The translations under genes and the position numbers were made by a program. From Ariolimax columbianus (lineage: Eukaryota; Mollusca; Gastropoda; Stylommatophora; Arionidae): a stretch of 64,000 nucleotides of DNA. Each line of letters begins with the position of its first letter. Positions within the stretch are counted from its first letter, which is position 1. The stretch lies in NCBI GenBank assembly GCA_036924085.1, contig JAVGWX010000003.1:126476974-126540973 (forward strand). Reading direction: 5' to 3'. Positions 44,915 to 56,194 of this stretch are shown piece by piece. The notes beneath the pieces are model-generated. The model ran no database searches and was not told the DNA's origin. It saw nothing but the letters and a program-made list of their open reading frames with translations.

Positions 44915-45720
44915 ACTACTTAGGAGGTTGTAAGCACTAGCTTTTAATGTTTCCTCCAAAATATATGGTACCCAGAATTCTTGCCGCTGCACTCCCCTAG
45001 CTGCACACTCAACACACAATCACAAACTCGTCTTCAAGATCAGATCACGTATTCAGTCGATCGGTGCACTCACATACAATCAGTTCACGTATAATCAGTT
45101 CACGTATAATTAGGCGATCTGTGCATTCACATATAATCAACTCACATACTCACATATGATCGGATCACGTACTCACGTGTGCTCACGTACTCAGTCGATC
45201 TGTGTACTCACATATAATCAGATCACTTACTCAGTCGATCTGTGTACTCACATATGATCCGATCACTTACTCGGTCGATCTGTGTACTCACATATAATCC
45301 GATCACTTAATCGGTCGACCTGTGTACTCACATATAATCCGATCACTTACTCAGTCGATCTGTGTACTCACATATAATCCGATCACTTACTCGGTCGATC
45401 TGTGTACTCACATATATTAAAATATCACTTACTCTTTCGATCTGTGCACTCACATATAATCATATCACTTACTCTTTCGATCTGTGTACTCACATATAAT
45501 CAGATCACTTACGTAGTCGATATGTGCACTCACACCCACAATCAATTCTTGAACTCAGGCGAATTGTACGTTCACACATAATGAGATCTCGTATATTTCA
45601 CAGGGTGTCCATCATAATCACCTATTGAGCGCGACTGGCCAAACTCGAGGTGTAAGATGCTACATCCACCCTGCAAACTCTCACTTCCAGACTCACTCTC
45701 AGTCTTGCTGCCAGTCTGTC
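44640..45720 (+). repeat. dispersed repeat D1, copy 2, expanded core
   Basis: Matches 688-1500 block for block. (TA)n lies at 44844-44911. About 120 bases at 44912-45005 have no counterpart in copy 1. The 40-bp array 45035-45540 (CGATCTGTGTACTCACATAT followed by AATCCGATCACTTACTCGGT) has about 12 units, against roughly 5 looser units in copy 1. Confidence 0.75.
45035..45540 (+). repeat. 40-bp minisatellite inside D1 copy 2
   Basis: Very uniform 40-bp units in the centre (45180-45420), diverged at both edges. Confidence 0.92.
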
Positions 45721-48700
45721 TCATTGTACCTCTGCAGTGTATTTTATAGTCTCAATCAACAACATGGCTGCCTAATGGTCTTCAGGAGTTTGTCTGATTT
45801 AGCCATCACTCAAATTTGGAACTACTCCCATCTAAAATGGTATTGGTTGTCTATCCATGAGTCACTGTCATTCTAACTGTGGTGCCTGTCGTGGAAGTAT
45901 CAGACTGCCAACAACCCCCATCCCTCTCAAAATTTGACGCCAGAATGGTACGCTCCGACACCCACCCTTGTACCTGACAAAGTCTTCAACCTAATGTGTT
46001 ACTAACCCCTCGTTTCTTTTTCGACCTAGTGTCGAAACTGTGATTGAGCCTAGCGTGATATGTTTCCGTCCAACGCATTCAGGCAACCTTTGTTTCTTAG
46101 AGTCACCAGCCCAATCGCCCCTACCCTAAACGCCCATGCGCCAGCTGGAACTGTTACAACTGACATATGTCAGTGCTGGTTCCACATAGCATCCAATGAC
46201 TTTTCTCGGTCCCAGCGACAATGGTTTGTTTCAACAATATTCCTTTCATGGTCTGGAAGAACGATTTTGCTAAGACTATTCTACATTTTATTTCGTATTT
46301 CATTCTGTTTGAGATTTGTAATTCCTATTTTTATAGTATGCAATACATGCTAAATATATGACGTTTATTTGCTAGAATCGGAATACTTTACAGATCGCCA
46401 TACACGATTGGCTATCGCAAATGACTGCTAGATGCTGATTGGGGGAAGGGGCGGGGCGGGTTATAGGTGACTGACGTTTCGACCTAACCAAAATGCTCCC
46501 TGTCCCCCATTCTAGACCTGACCGATTTGTACATCTATGTTGTACAAACCCAGAACATTCCAACGATACAGGACGAACCAGCATCATTGCGATGAGTAAC
46601 AATGCTAACAATGAAGCTCAGCTTTAAGAATATTCGATAAACTAGAGTGTGTACGCCTAGTCAGTTCGTTATTCTCCTTAAGAATGTATTAAATGAAATG
46701 ATTTCGTTAAAGACAATTTCGAAGTGAAGAGCATGTCCGAATAATGTGCTTGCAAATTTTTAAAAAAAGATTGATCATTGGGACATTTTAATCAATGTTG
46801 TTATCATAGATTATGATAATGCATATATTTCTTCTGCCTCCAGAAAGAAAAACATTATTCTCTCTCTCTCTCTCTCTCTCTCTCCCCCCCCCCCCCCCCC
46901 CCCCTCTGTCTTATTCTAATATCACACACGGTTAGGGTTTCTAGACTTTTCTTTCAAACTCAGAAGACTACGCCGCATTGAGCAGGTGTGTGACTTGTAT
47001 GAATAGAGTGGTATACAAACCCTTGAGTTGGAAAGTCTTCTACCCAAAAGGGTTGCACTGCAATTAAGTAGCCTTTTTGGTGGGCTTTCAACTTGGCAGT
47101 GGCTCTATTCTCGCCTCTGTTACACACAGAGAACACCAAACAATCGGTATCAAAGCACGAATAATGTTAGATACCCTTATATAACAACAAAGTATTCAAG
47201 TCCTTCGTATGGCGAGTCTTAGAGTGACAACCAAGTAACGAAGTAGCCAAGTAAATCGCATCGTGTGCCTCATGTGACAACCAAGTAATCGTCCATTGTA
47301 TCGCGCGATACGTGCTCCCTTTTGTTGTACTAGTCAATGACCTCCATGGTGTCCATCTGGATATGTCAAGTTACATGTTATGCTCGTCCTACGGGTTTCA
47401 CCGCCGCACTTAATAAAGTATTGGAGGTCAAACCCAAACATACACTAAATTTAGATCACAATAATATTTATGATTTTTTTAAAATTCTAAATGTTTAAAG
47501 ATTTTTAAGGCTTATACGTACAAAAAAATAGCAAATATGTCATTTAGCATGACCAATACATTTCAAATATTGGTCAGTTATGTATGTGTTTGACTCGCCA
47601 AACTCGGTTCATTGTCACAAATGAGTTTGTAAAAGAAAGTATGTTCGACGTAATGACCCGTGAGCGTAGTCTAATATAAATACTTTTCTTTGATCATGTT
47701 TCCTATTGCTTCATCACTGGGCTCCAACGTAAAAGATACATGAAGCCCCTCTCCAAGCTTGAGTAGTGTTTAATTATAATAGCAGTGTTGTGTTGTTGTT
47801 TTATTTTACATAATGAGGTTGCCAACCACAAGCACACCCCTCTTTAGTGCCTTTTATATTAAAAGCTTAAAAGGGGACAGTCACCCTATTTTTTTAAATC
47901 TCGAATAACAATACTTGTTGCTTTTCTCTTATACATTATTACACATTGCCTAGCGGTTTCAGTAGTTTTCTTCAAACAGATTGTCGTGTTATTGAATCAC
48001 GTGACGCGTAATTTGCTTTATTCTTGCATCAGATATTGACTACTTTCACAATAATATACACTTGCAAAAATGAATTATTTCATAGTACTACAGTATTCGT
48101 CTGGTTGCGGGTTTTAGATGAAGACCTTTAGAAACTTTCTCTGCTTTAAGCTGCACTACTGCCCAGAATAAAGCTTCCGGGTTCGCAACGTAAGTGTCGT
48201 CTTACCAATGTTTGCGAGAAACCATACTTTCGTTTGATATACATTCCACATGCAATTTTAAGCAAGCCATTTGCTTTTTTTTTCATCGAGCAACGAGCTT
48301 CTCTAAATATTATGGAGGCCAATGACAACAGTTTACAAAGGGAGTGCTTACCTGGAGTGCACCACACACAAATTGACAGAACAGAAGAACGCTTTCTCTG
48401 CAAATTCAAAATAATGGTCCTGGGACTGGGACTTGTGTTCAAATAACACATCTTGATGGTAGTGCTAACCTTAATCTGCAGGATTTCTTCAATTACTCAG
48501 TTAATACATGAATATCTGAACCACAAACATCGTGTGTCGACGCCCTGTTGTTTTAGTGTTCCCTCATGCAAGCTGGTAAACATTGATCGGATGATATGTA
48601 CCTTACATGGAAACATCTTTCCTGTCTTGAGCGACAAATTAAAAAGATAGAATAAACCAAAATCGGCAGCTTCTACCATCCGTCTGTCAGTCTAGAGAGA

Positions 48701-49165
48701 AAATATTAAATTATCACTTATTTACGCTTTTTTTTTTTAGCTGACACAAAACTTAGCCGTTTGCCTGCTCTCTGAAAATGTAAATGTTTTCTTCTTCTTT
48801 GTAACGTGTTAGTTCGTTGGGATATTTCATCTCACTGTACTGGGAATTGTCTTTGTCCTCTTTTGTCTGTCCATCGCCATTGCTTCTGTCTCTCAATCTA
48901 CGACCAGAGAGCTGATTATTCCCGGTCGGGAATCACAAATACAAATAGCATATCCCTTGACGTGCGATCGTCTTCACAGTTATTTAGATGTGCATATCAA
49001 GCCAGATTATGGGATCACTCCATTCTAATACATTATATCGATTGGCGTGTGTATAAATAAAAGATCCTCAAGACTGAAATACACGAAGGGTAAAGTTAAG
49101 AACCAGGTGATTGATGTACATTTCAATTACGTTCTGTATCTGACCTCTCTTAAATATGTTGTTCT
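45721..49165. other. no gene recognised; one CT/C microsatellite
   Basis: About 3.4 kb with only short frames. A (CT)n run followed by poly-C lies at 46858-46904. This is one of the longest stretches with no recognised repeat and may be original intron sequence. Confidence 0.4.
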
Positions 49166-49169
49166 GCAG

Positions 49170-49500
49170 TGTATGACCTGCGGTGGTCAGTGACCCATTG
49201 GTGATTACCAGCGTCAGGGCCTGCAAACCAGAGCTGACAAGGCCCTTCTAAAACCAAAGCTGCGAAGATCCTTCTACACCTCCACGTGGTGATTTGGACA
49301 ACATGAGTAGACTAAGGAGAAGAGATCGAAGAGGGAAGACTAACTCGGTACTCAAAAATGCCTGCTGGTCGATGTGTCGGACCTAAAGGTGCAAATATCG
49401 ACACAAGGCAATCTATTCTACGGAGAGCATCTTGCTACTTGCAAAGCCTTTTTCAAGGCTTGGTAGCGAGAGATTGAGAACGGACAGAGAAAAAGAACAA
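49170..49500 (+). repeat. dispersed element M, copy 2
   Basis: Matches 4343-4640: CTTCTACACCTCCACGTGG, ACTCGGTACTCAAAAATGCC, GGTGCAAATATCGACAC and CTTGCTACTTGCAAAGCC. Ends in an A/G-rich run (GAGAAAAAGAACAAGAAGAA). Upstream it holds one diverged counterpart (49187-49225) of the 33-bp unit expanded in copy 1. Confidence 0.72.
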
Positions 49501-50155
49501 GAAGAAATGCGTTTAAATTGGCTCATATAACTACTCCATGGACGCACCTGGACGCACCAATTGTTATTCCCATTTATTGCTGAAGTAGTCGATGAAAAAC
49601 AGGAACTACGTCTTGTGATGACTTCGAATTTTCACCTACTTCGTCAGGGACTCATTTCCAGGTAGGTCAGCTTGGAGGTCATACCTCCCACGAAAAAAAA
49701 CTCGCATGTCTAGTCACAAATAACTGAGCGCGATTTGGACATGGTTCGTTGGGTTTTTCTAAACAGTTCACAAGTCGTTGGTCCTGCTCTTACTAATCAG
49801 CCAGTTTTCAGATACGTTCCCCGATAGACACCATCAAACCACGTGTAGGACCTCTGGAAATAAAAGTTACTAAATGTAGTAACATAAACAAATCTAGGCA
49901 GCTTCCGTACTAGTCAAAAGTCGATCTACACATTATTAAGCTAAAGGGTCACTGACCGCACAGGGAGAGAATCATAACGAAACGCACGTTACAGCATTCT
50001 TTGGGGTTCGTGTGATTTGTTGGTTGTTTTAGTTTGACCTGTTTCTAACGACGACTTTGTGATCGTAATGTTCGTTTCGCTTTGTTTCTGTTCCAGTGTT
50101 CTGGTTCACCAGATACAAAGCTTGCGCCATAGATGAGGTTTTGCTGTTTGGATGT
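49501..50155. other. no gene recognised
   Basis: Unique-looking sequence. Confidence 0.4.
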
Positions 50156-50490
50156 GATAATAATAATAGTTGTCCACTCTAAGAAAAGATGGCGACAGCG
50201 TCAGACATGTGTAGTCAGATGTGACCGCGCGTGACATTGTAATCCGATCTGAGCGCCACAAACTATACCGCACGTGTGGCACACGAAAACAACGGGGCCG
50301 TCGTGCATTCTGTCCTTTCGTGGAGCTCGCTTTATCTGCGTCTCAGTCCATGTTCTCTTCTGAGGAGTGCCTGCGCTTTGTACGTAGGCAGTGCACCAAG
50401 CTGAGCAGTTCGGAGCAAGCACTTCCCGCGAGGCGACATCAATGTAGAAGACTCTTAGCTAAAGGTCACGGTACTATTCTATGTGGATCT
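50156..50490 (-). pseudogene. LINE C-terminus with C2H2 zinc finger
   Basis: The - strand frame 50422-50201 encodes VFVCHTCGIVCGAQIGLQCH followed by ARSH, a C-x2-C-x12-H-x3-H zinc finger. Downstream is a short 3' UTR with an (ATT)n tail (complement of 50157-50168). C-terminal fingers of this type followed by ATT tails are known in some RTE-like elements; the upstream part (LLSLVHCLRTKRRHSS) is consistent. 5'-truncated. An independent zinc-finger gene is less likely. Confidence 0.6.
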
Positions 50491-51175
50491 GGATAATGGT
50501 CACATTATGAGGCCTCCTCTTGGATGACGACACTGCAATAGTTGAACCGGCATTCCATAAACTGAAATGGTTTGAAATCAATTGTAGGTCTAGCAGCGAA
50601 TGCCGTCTGAATGAACCGGGCAGGAATATATAACAGTAGCGTACTATTTCAGCAACAGTGACCACACTCTTCTTCACCATTTGCAGAGTAAGACTAAACA
50701 TATATAGGACTGTCCATGGTACAGTAACATCGCTTCTTAACAGAACACGATAGTTATTTACATTTGAGCTTGCGGATTAATCTATATTTTCTTATGATAA
50801 CGTTGTGGACGACCTGCATTAGTCTCGAACTTTAACTAATACTAATGGGGCTACATGGACACGTATCCTGGAGCAAACTGCCACACTGTTGTTGTTGTTG
50901 TTGTTGCTGCTGATATTGTTGCTGTTGTTGTTGTAATCGTTGAGCACCACTTCGCATGCGTTCGAAGATGGCTAAATAAGTCAATCGAGGCCCTTCATTG
51001 TCTGTCTCACTTAGTACAAGGAAATAGGACACCCACTTCTTGAAGAAGGATTCATGTGAGCTGACTTGCAGAGCGATTGTCTCTGTATAACCTCACGTAT
51101 TCTTGAAAAAAGCAAATAGCGATGTCCTGAAGAGAGTAAACATGAGTAGATAACTTTTGCAGATATTACAAATAG
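50491..51175. other. no gene recognised; (GTT)n microsatellite
   Basis: A GTT/GCT trinucleotide run lies at 50888-50935. Otherwise unique-looking. Confidence 0.45.
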
Positions 51176-51179
51176 TTTT

Positions 51180-51440
51180 GGCAAATAGCTTTGACAAAAT
51201 AGGGAGCACCCAAAAACAAGCAGCACGCATTATAACAGTTCACGCATAAAAAATAACTAAAAACCATTACAACGCTGCAGCCAATGGAATATAGACGAAA
51301 CAACAGAGTCCTGCAGCAGGTTGAAAAATGCAATAGACATAACGGACCACACTATCCATCAAAGGCTAATTGAATTGAGAGGAGGCTGGGTAAGGCCAAG
51401 TAATTCTGAAGTCCAGACAAAAGCAGGTGTTCAAGAATAA
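51180..51440 (+). pseudogene. jockey-like LINE, RT thumb fragment
   Basis: Shifting frames give KIGSTQKQAARIITV, LQPMEYRRNNRVLQQVEKCN and HHTIHQRL-like sequence, matching the segment LQNQAMRVITGG…RRDCTAQQQAEKL…HQRL of family A. Diverged, isolated piece. Confidence 0.6.
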
Positions 51441-52455
51441 TGATCTTAATCTGGTCTTAGTTCGATGATTGGAATCACGGAGCTTACCATCAATGGATAC
51501 CTTATCAAGCAGCATGCCCCAAAGAGAATTCACGTGATCTTGTCTTGCGGTAATTTCTGTAGCACTTTGCTTTGGGTGGATTGAGTAACATAGCGTTTAG
51601 TTTGTTTGCTTCTCACGACAAATGGAATCGTGTTATGTACACGGTAGTGACACGCTGAAATCTACCCAGCGTATTTGACATACTGTCTGAAGAAACAAAG
51701 CAGAGAGGCAATTAATTGGACACAATTATTACAACAAATATGAGACCAGTAACATATCTCTATCACCTCATCCCTGACGACATTGTCTACTATGATGCTA
51801 CCTCAACCTATCGACTTAGCATTGCGTTTGAATTCTGAAATCTCTATACAGAACCATTCTATCCATTTTTACCGACACTCAGTGTCCCTGCTTTAAAACT
51901 CAAGGGAGCCATTTCTATCTCATCTCACAAGCCTATGGGGGCAAAAGACGAAACTCATCACCAGGATGTCGTTATAAAAGCAGATGAGATGATAAGACCT
52001 TTATAATTTAGTAAGTAAAAATCAACCCCAAAAAAACCAAGTCCATCCCCAACAATTTCGAGTACATGAAGAGTCTGTCACGTAAACATCTTTCAGAACA
52101 TCACGAGGCGGTGACCGGGGAAATCAAGAGTAGCAGACAGAGAACGTCAGATAATATTCCATTGGAATGTTTCCGAAAACGAGAAATTCGTGAGACTTAA
52201 TGTTTGGACGAGTTCCCTTGAGGCTCTCTCTTACTCCGTCTCGCACTCTCTCTCTCTCTCTTACTCAGTCTCTCCCTCCTCCCCCCTCGTCCTCTTTCTC
52301 TCCCCTCCTTCTTTACGTGTTTTGGTCATACTCGACATGTCTCTAGTGGATTGACTAGATTTTCAGTTTTTGTGAAGGTTTCAAGTCATGGACTTTAGAT
52401 GCGACTTGGTTCCTGGTTTATTTTGAAGTTCAGAAGTTCATGAAGTCACGTTTCT
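51441..52455. other. no gene recognised
   Basis: CT-rich microsatellite at 52228-52310. No domain seen. Confidence 0.4.
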
Positions 52456-52468
52456 ATGAGATTTCATT

Positions 52469-52735
52469 TTGACCATCAGCAGTCTGAATGAGGTCCTTAA
52501 TGGAAAGAGGCGTTGTTAACCTTCTAAAAGACAAACACGGTTGCATATCTAACACCGCCGTACGGGATGCAGTGTTAATGATTTCATTCCTCCACAGAAT
52601 GGGTCTTAGAGATACTGGTGCATGTAACTGGTCCATGAAACACGAAGTCTCCTTTGTGAAACTCACCAGGCTAAATCACAGCATCAGTTGATCGAAGAAT
52701 AAGAAGGAGAAGAAAAAGAAGAAGAAGAAGAAGAA
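52469..52735 (+). pseudogene. family B LINE, short 3' copy with deletion
   Basis: Encodes FLHRMGLRDTGAC, then jumps to VSFVKLTRLNHSIS, stop, TTGATCGAAG and a GAA tail. Compared with the copy at 27310-27560 the stretch between LRDT and VSFVNLT is mostly missing. Flanked by perfect 11-bp GAGATTTCATT (52458-52468 and 52736-52746), a target-site duplication. Confidence 0.87.
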
Positions 52736-52797
52736 GAGATTTCATTGCAGGAGCTCTCATCTTTTGATGAGTTTCATCCTCGCCCAATTGGTTCATT

Positions 52798-52802
<5 letters not shown>

Positions 52803-52893
<91 letters not shown>

Positions 52894-52894
52894 C
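52803..52894 (+). repeat. (TA)n(GA)n microsatellite
   Basis: About 75 bases of TA repeats followed by GA repeats. Confidence 0.95.
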
Positions 52895-52989
52895 CAGTTT
52901 GCAGCCAGGTAGACTGGAACATTGGGAACTCCGTTCATTTGGTGTGAAAGATGTCTTTGTTACTGGAGACGGTCATTTAATCTACTAAT

Positions 52990-53370
52990 GAGTGTGAATG
53001 TTTCTTACTGAGTGTGAATGTTTCTTACTGAGTGTGAATGTTTCTTAGTGAGTGTGAATGTTTCTTACTGAATGTGAATGTTTCTTACTGAGTGTGAATG
53101 TTTCTTCCTGAGTGTGAATGTTTCTTACTGAGTGTGAATGTTTCTTACTGAGTGTGAATGTTTCTTCCTGAGTGTGAATGTTTCTTACTGAGTGTGAATG
53201 TTTCTTACTGAGTCTGAATGTTTCTTACTGAGTCTGAATGTTTCTTACTGAGTTTGAATGTTTCTTACTGAGTGTGAATGTTTCTTACTGAGTCTGAATG
53301 TTTCTTACTGAGTTTGAATGTTTCTTACTGAGTGTTAATGTTTCTTACTGAGTGTTAATGTTTCTTACTG
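52990..53370 (+). repeat. 20-bp minisatellite, about 19 copies
   Basis: Unit CTGAGTGTGAATGTTTCTTA, very uniform; variants GTCTGAA, GTTTGAA and GTGTTAA cluster in the right half. It directly precedes element M copy 3. Confidence 0.95.
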
Positions 53371-53384
53371 AGTGTTTGCAGTCA

Positions 53385-53640
53385 GAACTTTCGTGAAACT
53401 GTTACAGTGATATACGTCGTCAGTGCCCAGAGATGCAGCACGTGGTAGCTGACTGCACGCATCAGGGTCAGTGATTCATAACTTATCATGACCTTATTCC
53501 ACCTCCAAGTGGTGTTGCTGGAAGCAGACTGGAGCGAAGGGAAAAGGCAAATCCGGATCCAAAAATGGTATACTGAAATCGGATGTGTTGGGTCGAAAAG
53601 CACAGATATTGAAGGCTCGTAAACTACAACATAGCTTCAC
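53385..53640 (+). repeat. dispersed element M, copy 3
   Basis: Shares GAGATGCAGC, GTAGCTGACTGC, CATCAGGGTCAGTGA, CACCTCCAAGTGGT, TCCAAAAATG, TGTGTTGGGTCGAAA and CAGATATTGA with copies 1 and 2. Lacks the GAA tail. Confidence 0.6.
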
Positions 53641-53689
53641 AAATGTACTTTACTGGGCGAACCAGAAGAAAATGTGTATCGTCAAAACA

Positions 53690-54115
53690 TATTAAGGATG
53701 TGTACTTTCACCATTACTGTTAAACCTTTACACAGACAAATAGCAACAGAGGCCAACCAAACTGCAGCTCTAGTAATGGAGCCACTCATTTCATAAACTA
53801 ATCTTTGCTGACCACCAACGTGCAATGTACGGAAGTCTAATGAAGATAGACTACAAAATAAATATGAACGTGCTTTACACAATCAGTGAAGGATATAATA
53901 TGAAGATTAACACATCCAAGACACTGAGGATTAGCAGATCGGCGGGTCCACTTAACATAAATGTGAACAAGTCAACATCAAGCAGGCCGAAGAGTTCAAA
54001 TATATGTGGTGTATTTTCGCAGCTGATGGCAGGCTGAATATAAACTAGGTGTCAAGAAAACGTCTGATAAGATCTATATCTGTTTACAACTGCTTAAACA
54101 TCTGAACATAAGCCT
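53690..54115 (+). pseudogene. RTE-like LINE RT fragment
   Basis: Contains FADHQ-like sequence near 53800 (ADD loop, diverged), GYNMKINTSKTLRISRSAG, EEFKYMWCIFAADGRLNI and YNCLNISL. These match the post-catalytic RT region of RTE-like elements (MKINxxKTK…FKYLGxxISxDG). It resumes at 54357 with STKEQLINRLCTPTL after a family B insertion. Confidence 0.65.
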
Positions 54116-54122
54116 GTCTACT

Positions 54123-54355
54123 TCTTCTTCTTCGATCAACTGATGCTATGCTTCTAGTCGGTTCACGAAAGAGACTGTGTGTTTCAGGTCTTCGCCAGTC
54201 TCCACAACTTGTCGAGCATGGTCTCTTCCCCGGGTCAGACTACCTCCCCTTGGTCTGTTTAAGTAGGACAGTCCTGCAGGGTATGTTCTCGTGTTTGCTT
54301 GGGTGCTCCTCAGGTACACGTGGGATTTTCTCTGAGACCCATTCTGTGGAGAACT
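54123..54355 (-). pseudogene. family B LINE, 3' end
   Basis: - strand: TEWVSEKIPRVPEEHPSKHE, NIPCRTVLLKQ, CGDWRRPETHSLF, REPTRSIASVD, then a short GAA tail (TTC on + at 54122-54133). TGTCTACT flanks it (54115-54122 and 54356-54363), an 8-bp target-site duplication in the RTE-like fragment. Confidence 0.78.
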
Positions 54356-54419
54356 TGTCTACTAAAGAACAACTGATAAACAGGTTATGCACACCAACTC
54401 TGTGTTGCTAATGATACAC

Positions 54420-55125
54420 TTGATTGTAATCTAAAACGCAAGAGCTGACAAATTTAACGTGTGGAATAACATGTCTTCGAAAGACCATCTATGTCGTCAG
54501 GTGAGATAGAATAAGAAATGATGACATTATAAATTTAGTAGGAACCTGCCCTTGTACATGAGCAAACAGAAAATGAAATGATTTTGCCATCGTAGAAGAA
54601 CTCGGATTGATCAACTCTCTCTACTCGCTTACAACACCGGACGATATGGCATGAGGGCACGTGGCAGCTAGATATCTGAGATACAAATAATGCTACAACG
54701 ATATGAGATTACAAGAACAGGCGCAAAAAAAACAGCTCAGTAAGGACGACTTAAGCTCTACGCGACGCTCAATTGACCAAGTTGATGGAAAACTCAACTG
54801 AAATAATTTATATGTAATCATGCTCGTGATTGCTAATAATGGAAAATAGGGGTTTTATTCTGTGCGTTCTTGGTCTATTACAGTGGATTGGAACTATTGT
54901 TCTGCATGGTCTGTGTACGATGTTATAAGCAGCATATTGACTGCGCTTGACCCAGCATGTTGAGAATTGTACGAACATGATGATAAATACCCACAACGAA
55001 CATTAGCAATTCCTTTATGAACAAACCGCCAATCAGATATGACTTTTGAAACAAACAAGCCAATCAGATTTGACTGCTTTAAACAACCAAAAATGTAACT
55101 ATAATCGGTTTGTTTATTCATAAGT
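54420..55125. other. no gene recognised
   Basis: AT-rich unique-looking sequence up to the left inverted repeat at 55130. Confidence 0.4.
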
Positions 55126-55651
55126 AATTCCGAAGTAATTTTCTCCTACAGTGCATGTCAGATGAAAATGATTTTTCGCATGCAGCCTTAGAATATCCAT
55201 GACGTTATGGAAGTTTTTCTTTAAGCAAATACATGTATTTAAAAAAAAATATTGATTAGTCTAAATTAAAAGCAATCTCAGTGAACTGAACATAATTGTA
55301 ACATGTTTAAGGTACACAGACGTGCTGTTTTAAAAAATATGTTTTGACATTCAAATAGTTGAGTAAATACAAATTTATGATTTCCCCGTGCATCAATTGT
55401 ACATTTTGTGGAATGCAGAAAACAACAAACGTCATTCAGTCGAAACTGTCTAATAGTTAAAGGCGTATATGCATTAATAGTTTGTGATATGGTTATTGTG
55501 GCATATAGTTGCTTGTTCAAAACTTAAATTGCATTAACATCAATTTCAATATGAGTTTTAAGTGTACATTTATAACAATGCAGAACGCTACCGTTTTACT
55601 ATACCAGTTTTTCCGCAGGGAATCTAAGATAAATCATTTATACTGCGATTT

Positions 55652-56072
55652 ACAAACAGATACTAGTATGACGTACGAAGAGTCAAAACGGCTTATTAAA
55701 GCCAGATACATGACCAAATGGGAAACCGAACGTACTGGTTACACCAAAAACGATGCCTATTACCAGTTGAACCGAAGAGAGCAGGTCGTTGTCTTCAGAC
55801 TTCTCACTGGCCACAATAGACTGAGGCACCACCTATTCAACAAATTGAAGATAGGTGGTACCGACGAATGCCCGTGCGGTACCGGTAAAATGACCGCTGA
55901 ACATCTGCTGCAGAACTGCCCGACATACGAGGATCAGAGAGAGCAGATGTGGCCATCACCAGTGGAACTGCAAGACAAGCTCTATGGCAGTGGCGACAGC
56001 CTCAGGATGACCGCCACTTTTTTCGAAAAAATAATGGTTACTGTCTGACTGCGACCGAAGAAGAAGAAGAAG
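55652..56072 (+). pseudogene. family A LINE, RNase H C-terminal part
   Basis: 5'-truncated copy encoding MTYEESKRLIKARYMTKWET, DAYYQLNRREQVVVFRLLTG, and the CxC…HLLQNC motif; stop, then GCGACCG (CGTACG mutated) and GAA tail. Flanked by perfect 12-bp ATACTGCGATTT (55640-55651 and 56073-56084). It lies inside the inverted-repeat transposon. Confidence 0.93.
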
Positions 56073-56084
56073 ATACTGCGATTT

Positions 56085-56165
56085 CATGACCCAGAGAATC
56101 GAACCCAATTGGCCCTTGGTCTGGCTAGGTGATCCTTTTACCGTTGGGTTGCACAGGACCCAGAG
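56085..56165 (-). mobile_element. tRNA-like SINE head
   Basis: - strand B box GGGTTCGATTCT (complement of about 56096-56107) with an A-box-like AACGGTAAAAGGATCACC. Interrupted on its right by the family A duplication site. Decayed. Confidence 0.5.
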
Positions 56166-56194
56166 TGTACTCGTGTCAAGCAAGGAAGGAAAAA

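Noticed and set aside
50201..50422. Host C2H2 zinc-finger gene
   Set aside because: A single finger directly before a stop and an ATT tail fits a retrotransposon C-terminus better.
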